Of a DNA stretch of 44,354 nt, positions 42,954 through 44,354 are shown one piece after another. This stretch comes from a candidate division WWE3 bacterium (GTDB taxonomy: Bacteria; Patescibacteriota; 4484-211; GCA-002791395). Position 1 is the stretch's first letter; the number at the start of each line of letters is the position of its first letter. The notes beneath the pieces are model-generated. The model was not told the DNA's origin and searched no databases. It worked only from the letters and a program-made list of their open reading frames with translations. The stretch is from positions 1-44,354 of the forward strand of contig JAGQKZ010000004.1 in assembly GCA_020429745.1 (NCBI GenBank). The letters run 5' to 3'. Both the position numbers and the translations under genes were made by a program.

Positions 42954-43364
42954 TTAGGAAACCTTTTCCTGCGCGCGCTTGGAGAAACGCAGATGGTCAG
43001 CAAACTGTACCTTTACCTTAAGTTCTCCAACCCCAAGCACCTTCGCAGCCTTTGCCGTCTTCTTAACAAGTCCTTTCCTCTTAAGACTTGCGAGACTTAT
43101 CTTATCGCCGTCTTTGAAGAACTTGCTGATCTGGGCGAGATTGACGCTTCCTACTTCGATATTACGTGGCTTAAATCCTTTACCCCGGAGAACACGTAAT
43201 CTTTTAATAAGACGTGCTTGCCCCCCTTCAAAACCGGCACGGACATGGTTACGGGCACGCTGCCCATTCATACCGCGACCACTAGTCTTGCCCTTATTAG
43301 AGCCTTTTCCACGACCAACGCGTTTTTTTGATCCGATTTTTATTGACTGCAAACTATCTAACAT
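42954..43364 (-). CDS. rplO: 50S ribosomal protein uL15
   Basis: 136 residues from the ATG at 43364 (MLDSLQSIKIGSKKRVGRGKG), one base after the uS5 stop; an in-frame upstream start would lie inside rpsE. The Gly/Arg-rich GSNKGKTSGRGMNGQ start and FEGGQARLIKRLR are diagnostic of uL15. It is a late-assembly protein of the 50S. uL30, which commonly lies between uS5 and uL15, is absent. The usual next gene, secY, is not here. Confidence 0.96.
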   Translation of the reverse strand: MLDSLQSIKIGSKKRVGRGKGSNKGKTSGRGMNGQRARNHVRAGFEGGQARLIKRLRVLRGKGFKPRNIEVGSVNLAQISKFFKDGDKISLASLKRKGLVKKTAKAAKVLGVGELKVKVQFADHLRFSKRAQEKVS

Positions 43365-43365
43365 C

Positions 43366-43893
43366 TTATTTCTTTTTACTCTTTGTTTCAGACTTTTGGG
43401 TTTTCTTATAAACACGCTTGCTAGGATCCTTTAAACCTGTAAGCGCCGAGATCGTGGTATCGACGTTGGCCTTCTTGTTGCTCGAACCCAGGCGTTTGGC
43501 TACAACGTTGGCTACACCTGCAACCTCTAATACAGAACGAACCGCACCACCTGCACGAATACCTGTTCCTGCAGGAGCAGGCTTAAGCATAATCCTGCTT
43601 GCACCGTTTGCGACCTCGATCTCGTGCGGAATAGTCTTTGCCTTTCCAACTAGAGGGAAGCTCACCATGCTGTTTTTAGCCTTACGCATAGCCTTTTGTA
43701 TCGCAGGACGGACTGACGGCGCCTTCCCAAGACCAGCCCCAACCTGACCTGCCTTATCTCCTACAACCGCCAAACAGGTAAAGCCCAGACGGTCACCACC
43801 CTTTGTCTTTTTAGAGGTGCGTTTAATCTCCACCACAACCTCTTCATACTCTTGTTCCTGCTCTTGATTGTTATCCTTAAACTTATCGTTCAT
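43366..43893 (-). CDS. rpsE: 30S ribosomal protein uS5
   Basis: 175 residues. Central GDRLGFTCLAVVGDKAGQVG, GLGKAPSVRPAIQKAMRKAK, and GTGIRAGGAVRSVLEVAGV are clear. An N-terminal Gln/Glu-rich tail (NNQEQEQEYEE) and a Lys-rich C-terminal tail are extensions. uS5 shapes the mRNA entry channel and affects decoding accuracy. It starts 2 nt after the uL18 stop. Confidence 0.96.
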   Translation of the reverse strand: MNDKFKDNNQEQEQEYEEVVVEIKRTSKKTKGGDRLGFTCLAVVGDKAGQVGAGLGKAPSVRPAIQKAMRKAKNSMVSFPLVGKAKTIPHEIEVANGASRIMLKPAPAGTGIRAGGAVRSVLEVAGVANVVAKRLGSSNKKANVDTTISALTGLKDPSKRVYKKTQKSETKSKKK

Positions 43894-43895
43894 AC

Positions 43896-44264
43896 TTAAA
43901 ATACCAGTCCTCCTTCCCTTGCTCCTTCTGCCAATGCTTTAACGCGACCGTGGTAACGATATCCTCCACGATCGAACACAACCGCCTCGATACCATTCCG
44001 ACGTGCGCGCTCAGCCAGCTCTTTTCCGACTCTGCGTGCAGCCTCCATCGTGCGCATCGATTTAAGTTCGCCCTTTAACCCCGTATCCAACGTCGACAGG
44101 GCGATAAGCGTCACACCACTACCATCGTCGATCAGCTGAGCATAGGTCTGATTGTTTGATCTGTACACGCTAAGTCGCGGGCGCTGTGCCGTCCCAATAA
44201 TCTTCTTGCGAACGCGGATTCGCCTTTTTGCCATTATCTCTTTACGGGTTTTTCTCGTCTTCAT
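43896..44264 (-). CDS. rplR: 50S ribosomal protein uL18
   Basis: 122 residues. [21 protein letters not shown] near the N-terminus, [10 protein letters not shown], and [21 protein letters not shown] at the end are diagnostic. It binds 5S rRNA. The start at 44264 gives the usual distance to RPRLSV; an internal Met ten residues on is less likely. One base separates it from the uL6 stop. Confidence 0.96.
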   Translation of the reverse strand: MKTRKTRKEIMAKRRIRVRKKIIGTAQRPRLSVYRSNNQTYAQLIDDGSGVTLIALSTLDTGLKGELKSMRTMEAARRVGKELAERARRNGIEAVVFDRGGYRYHGRVKALAEGAREGGLVF

Positions 44265-44265
44265 A

Positions 44266-44354
44266 TTACGCTCCTACCTTTGCCGCCTTCCCCGGCTTTA
44301 GTTTGACTACCTCGCCAACGTAGCGAACCCCTTTGCCTTTGTAAGGCTCCGGTG
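44266..44354 (-). CDS. rplF: 50S ribosomal protein uL6, C-terminal end (runs off the right edge)
   Basis: The last 28 codons read [20 protein letters not shown] then GKAAKVGA and stop. [11 protein letters not shown] is the diagnostic uL6 C-terminus. uL6 precedes uL18 in the spc operon, which fits. The rest is outside the window. Confidence 0.92.
   Translation of the reverse strand, partial: PEPYKGKGVRYVGEVVKLKPGKAAKVGA

Noticed and set aside
42979-43434. Plus-strand open frame opposite uL15/uS5 (151 codons)
   Set aside because: Low-complexity Leu/Pro/Arg composition arising from the complement of Lys/Arg-rich ribosomal genes; no start signals.

Overview
The window looks like a chromosomal segment of a Candidate Phyla Radiation (Patescibacteria) bacterium. 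The support is: a compact ribosomal-protein region with no uL30 gene between uS5 and uL15; a FtsA/PilM-like gene followed by the N-domain/TM 'baseplate-J-like' family common in CPR genomes; an alanyl-tRNA synthetase of only about 610 residues; and many exported proteins with Thr-Pro linkers, often seen in Microgenomates/Katanobacteria-type genomes. The class is not determined. The standard genetic code fits, with TGA used as a stop. No tRNA, rRNA, CRISPR array or insertion sequence was seen, and no gene-free stretch exceeds 300 bases.

Layout. (1) 1-1982, minus: secY-adk-map, the usual tail of the spc operon, here with its own promoter. (2) 2043-6849: TatD nuclease with a small membrane protein; a divergent coiled-coil/SpoIID wall protein; a 65-residue gene with a strong promoter and Shine-Dalgarno; a pair of membrane/exported proteins. 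(3) 6921-21490, minus: one apparent operon of six exported or membrane-anchored proteins (1245, 1166, 334, 477, 1268 and 355 residues) combining glycosidase-like barrels, two subtilases, M23 peptidase domains and a lytic-transglycosylase-like domain. (4) 21548-25713, minus: FtsA/PilM-like, baseplate-J-like, RuvX and a beta-propeller protein. (5) 25779-31653, plus: an envelope locus with a CAP-domain protein, a processive GT2 glycosyltransferase, a 66-residue membrane protein resembling a free sortase sorting signal, a sortase, a polysaccharide deacetylase with two carbohydrate-binding-like repeats, and a glycosidase-like protein. (6) 31675-44354, minus: reading leftward from the right edge, uL6-uL18-uS5-uL15, a protease-less Lon, a NUDIX hydrolase, Ung, RNase J, then uS12-uS7-EF-G-EF-Tu-uS10 and AlaS.

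Two features stand out. First, the ribosomal superoperon is rearranged: about 41 kb separates uL15 from SecY, and the str genes plus uS10 lie downstream of uL15. Second, at least eleven genes have a recognisable sigma-70 -10 box only 6-12 nt before the start codon, so many transcripts are probably leaderless. A few genes (tuf, the 65-residue and 66-residue proteins) instead have purine-rich Shine-Dalgarno sequences.

The exported operon and the sortase/deacetylase locus together encode enzymes predicted to cut protein, glycan and peptidoglycan, and to build and anchor surface polymers. A role in contact with another cell or in remodelling the cell's own envelope is an inference from domains. 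All domain and family calls come from reading motifs by eye; no database search was run.
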